Shown: positions 12,482-24,496 of the stretch, piece after piece
Layout: each line of letters starts with the position of its first letter
How positions within the stretch are numbered: the first letter of the stretch is position 1
DNA from: Antedon bifida
Taxonomy: Eukaryota > Echinodermata > Crinoidea > Comatulida > Antedonidae
NCBI GenBank assembly: GCA_963402885.1
Contig: OY727101.1
Span: forward strand, 14,918,417 to 14,982,416
Length of the DNA stretch: 64,000 nucleotides
Direction: 5' to 3'
Translations under genes and position numbers: made by a program
Notes under the pieces: generated by a model
What the model was told of the DNA's origin: nothing
The model's input: only the letters and a program-made list of their open reading frames with translations
The model's database searches: none

Positions 12482-12796
12482 CTATCTTTCCCCAGGTTTG
12501 AGCATGCTCAGTCCGAGTTTCCAAATATCCATCTTTTCAGTCGTAGTATTGTAATAAGCTCCCGCATGTAATACAGTTCCAAGCTTTCGTCCTCTTGAAT
12601 ATAACTGCCTAAAGGCGCGGCGCAAAATGCCATATGGTTGAGAGTACAACATAATTGAAACATTTGGGCCAACATTTTGGACATAGGGGATAGGGTAACC
12701 AATAAACCGCAAAAGGAAGTTTTTCATACCGTTTTTAGGTTGTTTTCGTGGAAGTAAACCCTTTCTTAGAAAAGTTGTGATCAACGAAATTATCAT
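12482..12796 (-). CDS. Hypothetical basic protein, 104 aa
   Basis: A single open frame starting MIISLITTFLRKGLLPRKQ, with an aromatic and Arg-rich middle (GYPIPYVQNVGPNVS, YGILRRAFRQLYSRGRK). I do not recognise the family. Just upstream of the ATG is ACTTCCGTTATTTCGTC, an ETS-like promoter motif, which is why I keep this frame when most others here look random. The frame has no intron and the stop TAG is at 12482. The basic N-terminus could be a mitochondrial targeting sequence, but that is inference. It may also be an exon of a larger gene or chance. Confidence 0.4.
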   Translation of the reverse strand: MIISLITTFLRKGLLPRKQPKNGMKNFLLRFIGYPIPYVQNVGPNVSIMLYSQPYGILRRAFRQLYSRGRKLGTVLHAGAYYNTTTEKMDIWKLGLSMLKPGER

Positions 12797-12954
12797 GACG
12801 AAATAACGGAAGTAGCGGTTGATGTCACTGTCAACACCGCATCAATGATACCCTTCTTTTAGCAGTTATCTTTTTCTTAAGAGTAGAAAAGATTGAGATT
12901 CAATTTAATTAATTCCCCATTTAATCGCCAGAATTTTGCCTTAAACGATATATG

Positions 12955-13125
12955 CCCTCTTGAAACAATTTTGTTAAAATACTATTTTTGTCATAACTAG
13001 GACCTGTGACTTTGACAAAAAAAACTGAATCGAAAAACGTGCAAAACAAAATAATAATTTATGAAGGGTTTGGGTATTTTAACCGTTTATTTTGTCTTTT
13101 TATTTCTGCGAAAGTAATTTAAAAT
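12955..13125. repeat. Degraded relative of the TTAA element
   Basis: Shares interior order with the element at 14304-14645: AACAATTTTGTTA, then AAAAACTGAATCGAAAAA, then TTTTAACCGTTTATTTTGTC. Its ends are not clear. Confidence 0.4.
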
Positions 13126-13985
13126 TACCATAAATGGGATAACAAATGATGATTTCGCTTATATATACCTAGTATAAAGAAAAGACAATTACAGTTCAAT
13201 TTAACAAAAAGTACCGGTAGTATACGGTAATTGTTTAAATTCAATTTTGGTCAAATTGAATACAGTTACTATTGGTTAAAGATGCTTTAATGTTGTCGAT
13301 AAGTTCATCTGTTGTGGACGGGATTGTGGATTGAATGGGTGTCGAAACTGTGTGGTTGATGAACGTGTTCAAAATTTTTGTTTTTCCCATTCTTATTTAT
13401 AATAATTAGAGTTCTGTTCATACAACCAGCCAGTCTTATTACAATAGTGATTCTTCTGTTCTGTTTAAAGGTAATCATCGATATCAACTCATGGAAACCG
13501 CAGTTTCCAGGGACCTTCTGTCTAGTGGTCACGTGCACACCTTTGACTACAATTTCTATTTCGGAGATTCCCCTTTCATCTTAGTATGTGTCGTAGGCCT
13601 GTTCCGGATATCTCAATTTAACAGTCAGTCTATCATTTCTATTCTTCAAGGAATATAGTCCTAATACATTTCCGTTTTATATGTTTGGGAATGATACCGG
13701 ATATGATGACAGTCGTTTGAGCTGTTATTAAGAGCACGGAAAACAATTATCGGGTCTCCATAATATTGGGAGATTAGATGTAAGACTGGTGGTATATGAT
13801 TGATTTGTCAGCCCGGTTTTTGGGGTGACTTTTTTCTGAATACGTGTAATAGCTGTACAGACAGTTCATACACCTGTGCTAAAGACCACCACCCCCTGTG
13901 CGGTACACTGTGGAAAAGCAAGACTTTTGAGTACAATAGTCTGGTCTGAGACTGAAAGTACAGACGTGTAACTGGAGGCTTAAAT
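13126..13985. other. Upstream region of TMEM26
   Basis: No gene recognised. The segment probably holds the TMEM26 promoter and 5' UTR. Short open frames on both strands at 13305-13584 overlap each other and look like chance. Confidence 0.4.
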
Positions 13986-16559
13986 ATGATTCCTGACCAG
14001 GAGGAGGTGCTTGCCTTGTTTGGGACGGGCCGTCCTATGCGGAAACATGACTGGGTAAACATGTTAAGAGGCCTGGTAGCAAGACTGTTGTTTACGGGGC
14101 ATGTTGTTATCTGTGCAAAGCAATATTCTCAAGTTATTTGTGATACCAAAGCCTGGTTTATGTTGATTTTGTTAGCTGTTATATACGCTGAGTTTATACT
14201 TCTTATTGTTCTTCGTCGGGGAAAGGAATGGAAATGGTAAGTTGGTATGAGGAGAGGTAAATGGGTCACGTCTATACCACTGGGTAGAGGAAATAACATT
14301 TCTTTAAAGGTGTATTGTTCCCCTGAAAAAATAATTCTTAACAAAATTGTTGTTGAATATGCCATTTTAATGTAACATAATAGTTATCCACTTTGACCAA
14401 AAATTAGATCGAAAAAAAATGTATTTACCTGAAAAAACTGTAATTCAAAGCAACAAAATGGTCAAATTGGCTGCCAGCCAATGAGTTTTTGGTTGAATTT
14501 AACCATTTATTTTGTCATTTTATAAGTGAAAACATTTTTTTTTTCATTTTTTTAAAAACTTTATTAAAACTACAAAATAACATATTCAAAGTCTGATTTA
14601 ATTAATCTTTATTTTTCATGTTTTTGGGGGACAATACATCTTTAATTTATGACATATCTTTTGGCCTTAATTATATTCAACAATTCAGGAATTTTAAATT
14701 AAAATAATGGTCGGAAAGAATATACATTTAATATATCAGTGATCAATGGATTGATTGACTACCGACTGATACGCCATGACTACTCTATTTACACTTAAAC
14801 CACCACCAGAAATATTAACTATGGAAGCAGACATATCATTATAACATAGAGTGGTTGCATTATAAAGCCTGACAAAACTGGTTGCTTTAAATTGCAATGC
14901 AATGTTGATATGATGACTCCATGGGATATTGTTTCATGCATTCGATATGCTCACCAACCAGCATGTTAAGATTCTTTTGCATTTTTTGCAATCAAACCAA
15001 CACCTGGCCAGAAAATTATAACACTAGTAAATATTAAAACTGATTTAAAAGTTGATTTTTTTTTCTATGAGCAATTTCAACTGTCTTGACGTGTGGATTC
15101 GTCCCACTGTATTTTTATTTTGTTGGGTTTTTTTATAAGAAAAATTATCATTATCTATTGTTGTTTTGGGGTTTGTTTTTTTGTTGTTTTTTTGACATAA
15201 GTGAATAATTTTATTCAAAATGGCCTTTTTATTCATCTTTATTTGTTATGTTGTTTGGGGGACAATACATCTTTAATAATTTATATTAAAGTGAGAATTC
15301 TTTATGATATATAAACTAATTATGTTTCATATTTTGTAGGTTTTTGCTCTCGATTCTGTGTTATCTACTGGCTGTAGTTCCAACACTGTGGATATTGGAA
15401 ATTCGTTCACTCAAAATTTTGGTGGATGGTATGAATAACACTTGTGGCGATGATAGCAAGACCTCTACCGAAAACTCAACCATTTTGGGATTGCAGGTAT
15501 ATATTTTGATATATGTATATTTATAATTTATATGCTTTTTTTATGTTGTATCTCCATTGAGATCCAGCCACTGATACCCAGAGCATTGTCATTATTTTCA
15601 GTAATTTGCCTTTGGATTTGTATATACACTGATGAAGTGATAGTGTTGCCCTAAAGCTCTACAAATATTTCTGGCTGTTTTACTTTATCGTTTTGATTTA
15701 GCTTTTTGCTTATTTTATTTTGTATCGCCATTGAGATCCAGTCATTGATACCCACAGCATTGTTATTTTTACAGTAATTTTTGTCGGAGTGGGTTAGACT
15801 GCTTCCAAATAAACTGTTGCAAGTTAGGTAACTGTAACAGATTCTTACAACTGTAAATATGCAATCCTTTAATGGACTTGCATACAAATGTAAACTTTTT
15901 TTTTTAAGATGACGCACCAAGAGTGGTCTGTGACCCTTCAACAAATTCTTCTTTTCGTGCTAATAATTGGACGATGGATCCTACCGCGAGGACCAGTCAC
16001 AAGTGACCAAATATCGCAACTGCTTCTAATCCAGATCGGCATAGGAGCTGACATCCTCGAGTTCTCAACTGAGGGGTTACGACTGCCAGAAGTAGAGGCC
16101 CAAAGTAGCGTTGTGTACGTTATTCTTGCGGTGTGGACTGCCAGCTTATTCCAGTTCACGTTGTGTTTGACAGTTCGTAAGAGACGAAAACCACGGGCAA
16201 ATGATAAGGGTTTTCAAAAGTTTAAATCCTTTGCTGGTATGTGCTGTGCGACAGAAGTCTGGAGTATCATTGTGACTTCTAGTCTTCAAGACGGCCCATT
16301 TTTACTAGTCCGCATCTATCTCATCTCGATTCAAGAAACTCAAAACCAACTTCTAATCTTTTTTATGTTGAAAAATATACTTGTGCTACTCCTGCAGTGC
16401 TATAGATTATGGGTGTTGTTGAATAGGAGGCTAAACATGAGGCGTTCTCAGCGTATTGCTGTGAAGCTGGTGAAAGTTAGACATGAGGCGGGCGATGTTG
16501 GTACTTTAGATTCAAGAATGGGAACGCTGCAACCTGGCTTTATGGATACAAAAGTATAA
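13986..16559 (+). CDS. TMEM26: Transmembrane protein 26
   Basis: TMEM26 is a multi-pass membrane protein of poorly known function, used in mammals as a beige-adipocyte surface marker. Three exons fit in phase: 13986-14236, 15340-15496 and 15909-16559, for about 352 aa (human about 368). Family features are LATRLLF-like VARLLFTGHV, GKEWKWF, VPTLWILEI, LIIGRWILPRG, SQLLLIQIGIGADILEF, FLLVRIYLI and LLLQCYRLWVL. About eight hydrophobic segments are visible, and a loop with Cys and NST/NNT glycosylation sites lies near residues 110-130. The start could instead be the Met 28 codons downstream (MLRGLVARLLF), which aligns better with vertebrate N-termini. A polyadenylation signal AATAAA is at 16851. 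Confidence 0.93.
14304..14645. mobile_element. TTAA-flanked MITE in TMEM26 intron 1
   Basis: The ends are TTAAAGGTGTATTGTTCCCC and, inverted, TTAAAGATGTATTGTCCCCC, matching at 18 of 20 positions. Terminal TTAA is the target of piggyBac-type transposases, so this is probably a non-autonomous member. There is no coding capacity. Confidence 0.65.
15225..15276. mobile_element. Right-end fragment of the TTAA MITE
   Basis: GTTTGGGGGACAATACATCTTTAA repeats the right terminus of the element at 14304-14645. The T-rich sequence to its left (15050-15225) may be the rest of a diverged copy. Confidence 0.5.
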
Positions 16560-16570
16560 TCTATGCGACT

Positions 16571-16750
16571 ATTTAAATTGTGGTAAATTATTTGAATTGT
16601 GGGAAATCATTTGAATTGTGGGAAATCATTTGAATTGTGGGAAATCATTTGAATTGTGGGAAATTATTTAAATTGTGTGAGATCATGTGAACTGTGGGAA
16701 ATTATTTGAATTTTGGGAAATAATTTGAAATGTGGGAATTATTTGGATTG
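16571..16750. repeat. 19-bp minisatellite after TMEM26
   Basis: About nine imperfect copies of TTTGAATTGTGGGAAATCA start 12 bp after the TMEM26 stop codon. They therefore lie in the 3' UTR upstream of the AATAAA at 16851. Scattered relics (TTGAGAAATTAACTGAATTG) continue to about 16990. Confidence 0.85.
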
Positions 16751-17524
16751 TAATATAATAATTTATTGAAACTTCACCTTAAATCAGTAGTACGCTCTAA
16801 TAAAAAGCACACAAATTGATACAATATCAATAACATAAATAAAATAATTAAATAAAGTTTTTGAAATGAATAAAAGCTGACCGGTGTTTGGCCATATAAA
16901 TTATATTACTGAATTTTGAGAAATTAACTGAATTGGGAGAAATGATTAAATTGTGGAAAATAAATTGAATTTAACTGCGGGAAATAATAAATAATATTAA
17001 ATTCTAATTAATTTTATTACCTACATATAATAGATATATTGCTTAATTTTGATTAAAGTCTGCTATTGTTATATCTTACTTGCTAAATCTTTAACTTTTG
17101 TGTGTTGTTTTATAACACCAGAACAGGACAAAATAAATTATGATATACTATAACGAATCCAGCAATACATGGATTAGATACTAACATTAGAACACATCAA
17201 AAATGAAAGAGGAAATGTATTGTTCTCTTTTTTAATGAATCAATTGATCAATTCGACAATCATTTTTGTAAAATCCTTTTGTAATATTGCTTTTGATCTA
17301 TTTATTCGTAGCAAGGAACAAGGAAATACCTTTCATAATACAGTAATACTGTAGTAGAGTAACAGGAAATTTAACATTAAATTTGGATTTTAAAATCGCT
17401 ATTACGATTTTTCACATTTTTTCAAGGTCAAGTTCAACTCTGCTCAGAGATATACTTTTGTATATAGGACAACTACCCTAATTTAAAACAAATATTAATT
17501 TAGTGTTCCTAATAATAATAATAA

Positions 17525-18100
17525 TAACTAGAGGGTAATCCGAGAGTACAAACCTCTGCCTACTGTAAAATTCCCCAACATAAAATGTCCCCGGAAAATA
17601 AATATATTTTTTTTACATTTTTTTAAATTATTTCTAAGTGTAAATAGGCTAAATGCACACTACAAAGTTGTGGATGAGAGTTTGGTGTAATGGTTATGTA
17701 TCCAGCCTCTCACAGTTGAGATCGCTGGTTCAAGTCCTGCTGAGTTTTTTTTTTTTTTTTTTAATTTTTTTTTTTTTGTGGACCTTGATCTTTGACCCTG
17801 ACCCTTCAAAATTTAACCACAATTATATGATGAGTCATTGATCATTGTGGCTAAGTTTGCTGAGAATCGGATAAAAACTGTGGTCTCTAGGCAGTAAAAT
17901 AGTTTTTTGTTAGTTGTGATCTTGACCTATTAACTTTTTTCCCTCAAAGTCGAACTCGTCCGAGCTTTTGGGGCATAGATCATTGTGACCAAATTTGGTG
18001 AGAATCGGATAAAAACTGTGGCCTCCAGACTGTTCACAGACAGACAGACAGACACACAAACATACAGGGGTGAAAATATAACCTCCTTGGCGGAGGTAAT
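17525..18100 (+). mobile_element. tRNA-derived SINE-like composite element
   Basis: A pol III-like head has an A-box-like GTGTAATGGTTATGTATCC (17685) and B box GGTTCAAGTCC (17728). Next come a long T run and a body with two tandem blocks, each containing ATCATTGTG and GAGAATCGGATAAAAACTGTG. It ends with CAGACAGACAGACAGACAC and CCTCCTTGGCGGAGGTAAT. Bodies of this kind are widespread in marine invertebrate genomes. The segment from 17525 (CTAGAGGGTAATCCGAGAG) may be an older insertion of the same type. Confidence 0.65.
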
Positions 18101-18289
18101 GATCGTTTTGTAATAGATACTACAACTTTAATTGATTAAATCAATTATTAATACAACTTATTGACAACACATATCAAGGAAGAGTCTTCCCAGTTGTATA
18201 TTATATATTTATACTTGTATTTTTAACAGCTTGTAATATGTTTTTTATTAGATAATTGTACAGATTTTGTTTACATGTTTAGACGCTTT

Positions 18290-18515
18290 GTTTCTTTATT
18301 GTATACCCCTCATCTGTATAAAGTAAGTGCCCTTTAATAGGGGTTTCCCCAACTGAACAGGAGTTGGTATAGTTTTAAAACATATCCCTTCATTTTGTAC
18401 AATGAGCAAGTTTCTGTTTAATAAGGGTGTCCCATGGACATGGGCTTGTGTTAAGTGTATGATGGGAACATGTGCCTTATTGTGTGTCCCCTGAATGGGG
18501 GTGACCAAAGGGGGT
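18290..18515. repeat. CTATTAAGGGG-family element
   Basis: Contains CCCTTTAATAGGGGTTTCCC, TTTAATAAGGGTGTCCC and CCCCTGAATGGGGGTGACC, the stripe of TAATARGGGT/CCC words that marks this family at 2.7 and 36.3 kb. The rest of 16750-19084 shows no gene. Confidence 0.45.
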
Positions 18516-19084
18516 ACTGTAGTTGCAAACACCAAACTCACAAAACAATCATAATAATTATTAGGCATGATAAAATGTTTTTAATACTTGCCAACAGTGT
18601 ACTAATTTCAATATTGTGACAATTTTAAATAATATGGGCCTAGTGCATATTTATGGAATATTACGGTACCAATACCAAATGTAGGTCTACCCGTAAGGTG
18701 ATTACATTTTTCGACAAACTATTTATATACATATAATGCCAAGTTTTCTTCCATATTCAATTTAATATGGAAATAGAATGGAAATATTATATTAAGTGTA
18801 AGTATTTTTCGCTTTTGGTGCAAGTGATATGTTTTGAAGAAAACTGCATGCGCAGTTTGGTCGTTACGATGTTGATTAGTAGGCCTAGCCTTTGGTCTCC
18901 TGAAAAGAGAAAGTCTCTTAGGCATATACCCTATTTGTAATATATAGAACGAGCTAGCTAGGCCTATTACCTTTTTACAATAAGCAACATTATGTTTTTA
19001 ATAATGTAATATTATAACTTATATAATAAACCCATTGTAATAAAACATGATTTGTTGTACAGCACTTCGTCTCATTTTTCAAAT

Positions 19085-21791
19085 CTAATTATATTGATTT
19101 ATTTCCAGTGTTAAACTTTGTTTTTCTTTTGAAAGAATTAGGTCTTTCAGGTTAATAGCCTTCGATCCTATAAGTCTCTCCTTCGCCGAACCATCATTTA
19201 AAACCACCTTAAACGCAATCGAGTTCAACGTATTAATATCAGAAAAACGAAACTTCTCCATAAATCGCACAGTCCATCCCTCGATCTTTCGTCGGGTGTA
19301 GGCCCGCTGGTTCCTTTCTGGCATCACCACAAGATGAACACGTACGTTAGATTTCCCCCCTGTTCTCCTATCTCTTGTCGTCAATCCGTGCATCGATTTT
19401 AAAATCACGTATAGCCTTGAAGATTCAGACTTATAATCGAAGTCTAAATTTAACTTAACGCTTGACATGTTATCCTGAAACAGACAAATATGTAAAATAA
19501 TTAGACAGACATATTCAACACAAAATCCTCTGAAATCCTTCAATCGCATCATTTTGGGAGATTTCAAATTAATATGTATATTCCTTTATACAAAACAAAA
19601 TTCATATTGATATACAGATTATTAATGTTGCTTGAAGTGAAAGTGTATGGTAATAAGTACAAATACTCACGTTATAACTCCCATTGCCAAATTCCATCGT
19701 TTCAGACTCGTGCGTTTTTTCGTTGCTTGTTATAGTAGGCCAGTTTCTTCTCGATAAACTTCTGGAAGATTCCATTCTACTGGGTAAATTTGACATTGAA
19801 TTTAGTGAGCTTGTTGACGATCCAAGTGTACTGGATCTGTTGACGGCTTGTGACGACCTGTACCTTGTAAAAGACCCCGATCCTCTATTGGACTCTGCCG
19901 ATGACGAATAACTTGACAAGTTCCCTGTACTTGCGTACTTCCTTCCATTCCGATCGGCACCAGATAATCCTCGTGGTCTTGTTGATGACCTTGGTTCTCT
20001 CGTACTCCAGTGCCTCATTGAAGACCTCTCTAGACTTCCATCTGACGGAATAGACCAGTGCGTACGTTCTGTATCAGCTCGACTGCCGCCATTCCTGGTC
20101 ATTCTGGCAGGAGTATCGATGGCAGAATCTTCTCCGCCATATGAGTACAGTCCGCCAGTCTTCTTGCTGTTTCCGTCATATGATCCGCCTGTGGCATACT
20201 CGATCGGTGTTCCAGTCCACGGATATATTGGAACACCGCTTTGGTAACTTATGCTACTGAGCCGTCGTCCGTCCAAGGATGTTCCCCTGTAATCCACGAC
20301 ACCAGAATCAAAGCTGTTAAGACTACTGAAATCTTGATGTGATTGGAACGTTGGTGTTTGTGACTGACTACGTTCTTCGTACGATCTTCTATCGTAAGGC
20401 AATGACCATAGTTTTGACTCGCTTAAAATACTGAAATTACTCTCTGATGCCGATTCTCCTGCTTCGTAACCATTTTCGGGTATCGGATCCTTAGACTCCT
20501 TTGAATCACTTAGTTTAAATAGCCGTGATAAGCTCTTTCCAAACTTCGTAAGTAGTCCCTTTTCATTCTTCTTCTCCTCCTTTTTAACCGTTCCATCTTT
20601 ACTTTTAAACGCTTTAACTTCTTCGTCTTTCTTGACTACAGGTATAACCTTCTTAGAGTATAAATTAACGTGTAAAAATTCATCAGAATCGTAAGACGTC
20701 TGAGAAATAGGCCTGGTGCCATCATTCGACCTTTCTACTCGCCCCCAACTACTAGTTGGTTGAATGTTTTCTTTTGATACCTGTGATCTTGCTACTGCGT
20801 CACTCTTTGTACCATGTGATCTGTGGTCCTCTACACCTTAATGAAAGAATAGTAAAGTTAACATTAAAGTTTATATTTTATTTTATTTTTCTTCACACTA
20901 CATGTAACCTGTATTTTAGTACTACATTACATTTCGTTTAATTTAGATACTTCAGTCATTATTACCCTTTCAGAATTGAGTTATGTTAAAAAAAATTAAA
21001 TGTTGATATATCTAATTTGTCTATAAAATCTCATAACCATGTTTTTATGACGGAAGTTATTTTTGCAATAACAGACTGTACATGATATTATATTCACTAC
21101 TCTATTTTAGACTGTTGGATTAGTTTTAAAAGGCATACTAAACAACGTATTATGGTCTATTGCTGTTCCTTTGTACAGTACGCTTTTCTTAAACACAAGT
21201 TAGCAGAGATAACAAAAGAGATATCTCATAGCTATTATTAACTGATCTCTATACTGTAGTTACTTAAAAGTCGTGACGACTATTTTTACACGTATCTAAT
21301 TATCATAACAAGTTTTAATTTACTGCTTATGTGCTGTAAAATAGCAGCCTAGAGCTGCCGACAAATTGATTTGTTTAAGGTTCCATTCTAATTGTATAAA
21401 GACATTATTTATTAATATTATTATTAATACCATAGGCTTTTACACCACAAGTTGTCTACTATATATACTAATAGTATTCAATGTCTATTTTTCATCGGAA
21501 ACAATTCTGATACTACAGTATTATAGTATATGCCTTCCGTTTCTGTCGGGCCATGCCTCTTTTGTATAAAAAATAATTGGTTTTTGCTAACAAACAAACA
21601 GTTCATTGACTATACTTACCATTCCAAGGTAAATATGGTGGATCTTCTTCATTTTCTGAGTTGTCTTTTAGCGGTTTGTCTTTTGTCGTCTGCTTCTTTT
21701 CGTCAAAGACCTTCTTCTGTAGAAGTTGATCGGCCGGTATATCGAGGAGCATCGCCGACTCTCGACAATTTTTAAAACAGACGAGGCTCAT
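19085..21791 (-). CDS. Single-C2-domain protein, SYT14-related, gene A
   Basis: Three exons fit in phase: 21791-21620 (phase 1), 20830-19671 (phase 0) and 19474-19085, giving about 573 aa. The N-terminus is MSLVCFKNC. A long second exon encodes a charged then Ser/Arg/Tyr-rich, probably disordered linker. The last exon is one C2 domain beginning SSVKLNLDFDYKSESSRLYV, with RTGGKSNVRVHLVVMPE and NQRAYTRRKIEGW. This matches the C2A pattern of SYT14/16 (RTGG-S-VHLV-LP-K-QRAKT). There is no second C2; the stop falls at the end of the domain. I see no cluster of Ca2+-binding Asp residues, so Ca2+-independent lipid or protein binding is likely. It is head-to-head with gene B. The function is unknown. 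Confidence 0.8.
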
Positions 21792-24496
21792 ATTTACACC
21801 AACTACCTGTCGAAATTATTCCAATAAACTAAACCATGATCTTGTCACTTGTATTATTTGGTAGCGCGACTATAATAAATTTGGAATGCAATTGTGTTTT
21901 CGAGGCGAGGTTGGACACGGACGAAAGCTCATCACGTTTGACGACTATTGTCTAGTCTTTTGGTCCTTTATATCTAAGCCTACTTCAACAATATTATAGT
22001 GACAATTGATTCTATTAATTTAATCTGTATTTCGTATTAATACCTATCCCAATCGCGCGCATACTTTAAATTTGACATTATTTGACCTGATGTATACTAT
22101 AATGCTCGGTTCGAAATCATTGTGCATGCCCTAAATGTTTTCACACCGCGCGTGGATTGAAATGACACTTGTGTTTTAGGCTATATAGAGCATCAAAGAA
22201 ATAAACCAATACGACACTTCTAGCCTAGAATATTGAACAGAGAGAATGATGTTCGGTCTTGCCGGACAGCAACACACGTCACTGATCAATTATTTTTTAT
22301 GCAGGGACATTATACATCAAGTATGATATTATCCCGTCGTTGACGAATCCGTTATTAATGGCATATGATCGTATATGTATATCTTACCAAGGCAATCTAA
22401 CAACAGGATGTTGAGGGCCGGAGATCAAAGGGTTTATCTGTGACTGCGACAGTTCCACAACCCTTAACAGACACCGCGCACCGCAGAGAATATGTACATG
22501 GTACAGTACTGTTGGTATTTGTCGCAGCCATACAAGATCCTATAGGCCTATTACGAGTTCCTATCTTGCCAAGGCGGGCTCAGTGTCCTGTTGTTAGGTT
22601 GCCTATATCTTACCAACTGATTCTGAATGATGTATATTGACGGAGAGAATCCCAATTCTGCCCGTTTTACTTTATTTGGGACGGAATACAACCAGCTTTC
22701 ATCTGTAGTACATAGGCTTACTGGCATATTCTAACGTGGCAATTTGCACGTGAAGTATTCGTGTTTTGAATTTTAAAGTCGGCCCGGTGTTTACTCGAGA
22801 AATAATAGATTCCTGCGATTGTTGCGTGTACTTTTATATTAGAAGTTTGTATTTTTAATCGCTTTTCTACATTTGTATGTCTTCTTGTTCATCTTCATGT
22901 ATTATGTGTTTCTGAAATATTCAGTGTAAGCAGAACGTGACCTGTGAGTTTATGTGTATTCCATATATTTTTTATTTTCGATCAATACAATAACAAATGA
23001 TTTTTTAAAAGTAAAATGTGGACTTGCGCCACCAAGTTGGTTTGAAAGTTAAGTTACAGAGTTAACTTCTTACCATATAAACGCATTTGTGCTTGTTCGA
23101 TCAACCGTGACACTATGACTATGTCTACAAAACGATGTGTTTCAACTCGGATACAATTGATATCATGACAATATAATTTTATAAGCACACTGTAACACAT
23201 TATATCCTTCAAACACAATATGTATATGTGTACAAACGTTTTTACTGTTTAAATATCACTTTTTTTCCATACGTGTTAATTAATGTTATCATTGAAACTT
23301 TAAATGGCTATAATAAAGCAAGTAATAAATGGAAAGCATCTTTTAATGGAATGCAATGTACGGTACTGTAATTACTTTTTTACATCATATTGATTGCAAA
23401 ATATATCTTTTTTTTAAATGTTAAATACAGAAGTTAATGCTGTTAATGTTGTTAGGTTGTTTACCACAAGAGGAAAAAAGAACACAAATTAATTTGCAGA
23501 TACTTCCGCCAGAATGGCGAGAGATTATGTGGTCGATCTCGAGTGTTTCTTTCTATATCTGTTAATAGCAGGGTTGCTCAAAGAGTTATTTGCCCGATTT
23601 TTAAAGATTTTAAAGGATGGTTTAATGGGAACAAGTTATTAAATGTTCATAGGCGGAAGTTTGCGCGCTCCGAGTGCCCTTCTAGTTTTTTTTATTTATT
23701 TATTTAACAACATAATTATTTATACAGGATTATACACAATCAAGTAGAGATATACTTGTTTTGCATTGTGGTCCTGTCGACAAAAACGGATACAAATTGA
23801 AATACTTATACAATTACAATTAATAATAATAGCAACAAAACATAAAACTGGAAGTTAAATGTTATGGAATTAATTAATTTATGTCCTAATTTATTAATAA
23901 ATTTAATAATTGTCCGTATCTAAATCTAATATCAAGACATGTTTGGAGCAAAGTTAGTGTATTAAATTGATCTTGAATGTTTTTTTTTTCGTTTAATAGT
24001 AGATTAAAGATTTATCTTGCTTTGGTCGTTTTTTTTTATTTTGTTAGTAGCTGGCTCCTCGCTATTGAATGTGAATTGAAATATATAAATACCAGAATGT
24101 TTGTACTTTGGCATAAAAAAAAGGAAAGAGATTATAGTCAACTTCAAGTTAATGTCAGGGGTTATGACTTAAAAAGTAGTCCTTGACTTTTAAATAGTGA
24201 CAAGTTGAGAATGCAACTATGAATAAAAACCCAGTAACCGAACCATAATCACGATTGTGCAGTGCTTCGGTAATTTTGTAGAGAAATTTGCATGAGCCAT
24301 TGTTTAAATTGTAAAGAAAGTATTAGGCAGTAGAAACCATGTCGTAAAGAATAAAGAGATTTAACAATCGCACAACGTTCGATGACGGGGTCAATGAGAC
24401 ATATGAATTGAGATTTACTTAAATAGTTTCGTATAAGTAGTGGTTGTTGAGATTCGATACAACTTTTATTCAGCAGAACATTCGTAGGCCTACAGC
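21792..24496. promoter_or_regulatory. Divergent intergenic region of C2 genes A and B
   Basis: The starts of genes A (-) and B (+) lie 2.7 kb apart and face outward, so both promoters should be inside. No clear TATA box, transposon end or gene is visible. Short open frames at 22440 and 23977 lack coding features. Paired T-rich and A-rich runs occur at 23680-24020. Confidence 0.45.

Noticed and set aside
19684..19911. 75-aa frame on the plus strand
   Set aside because: Antisense shadow of the Ser-rich exon of gene A; the minus strand has the splice sites and the C2 domain.
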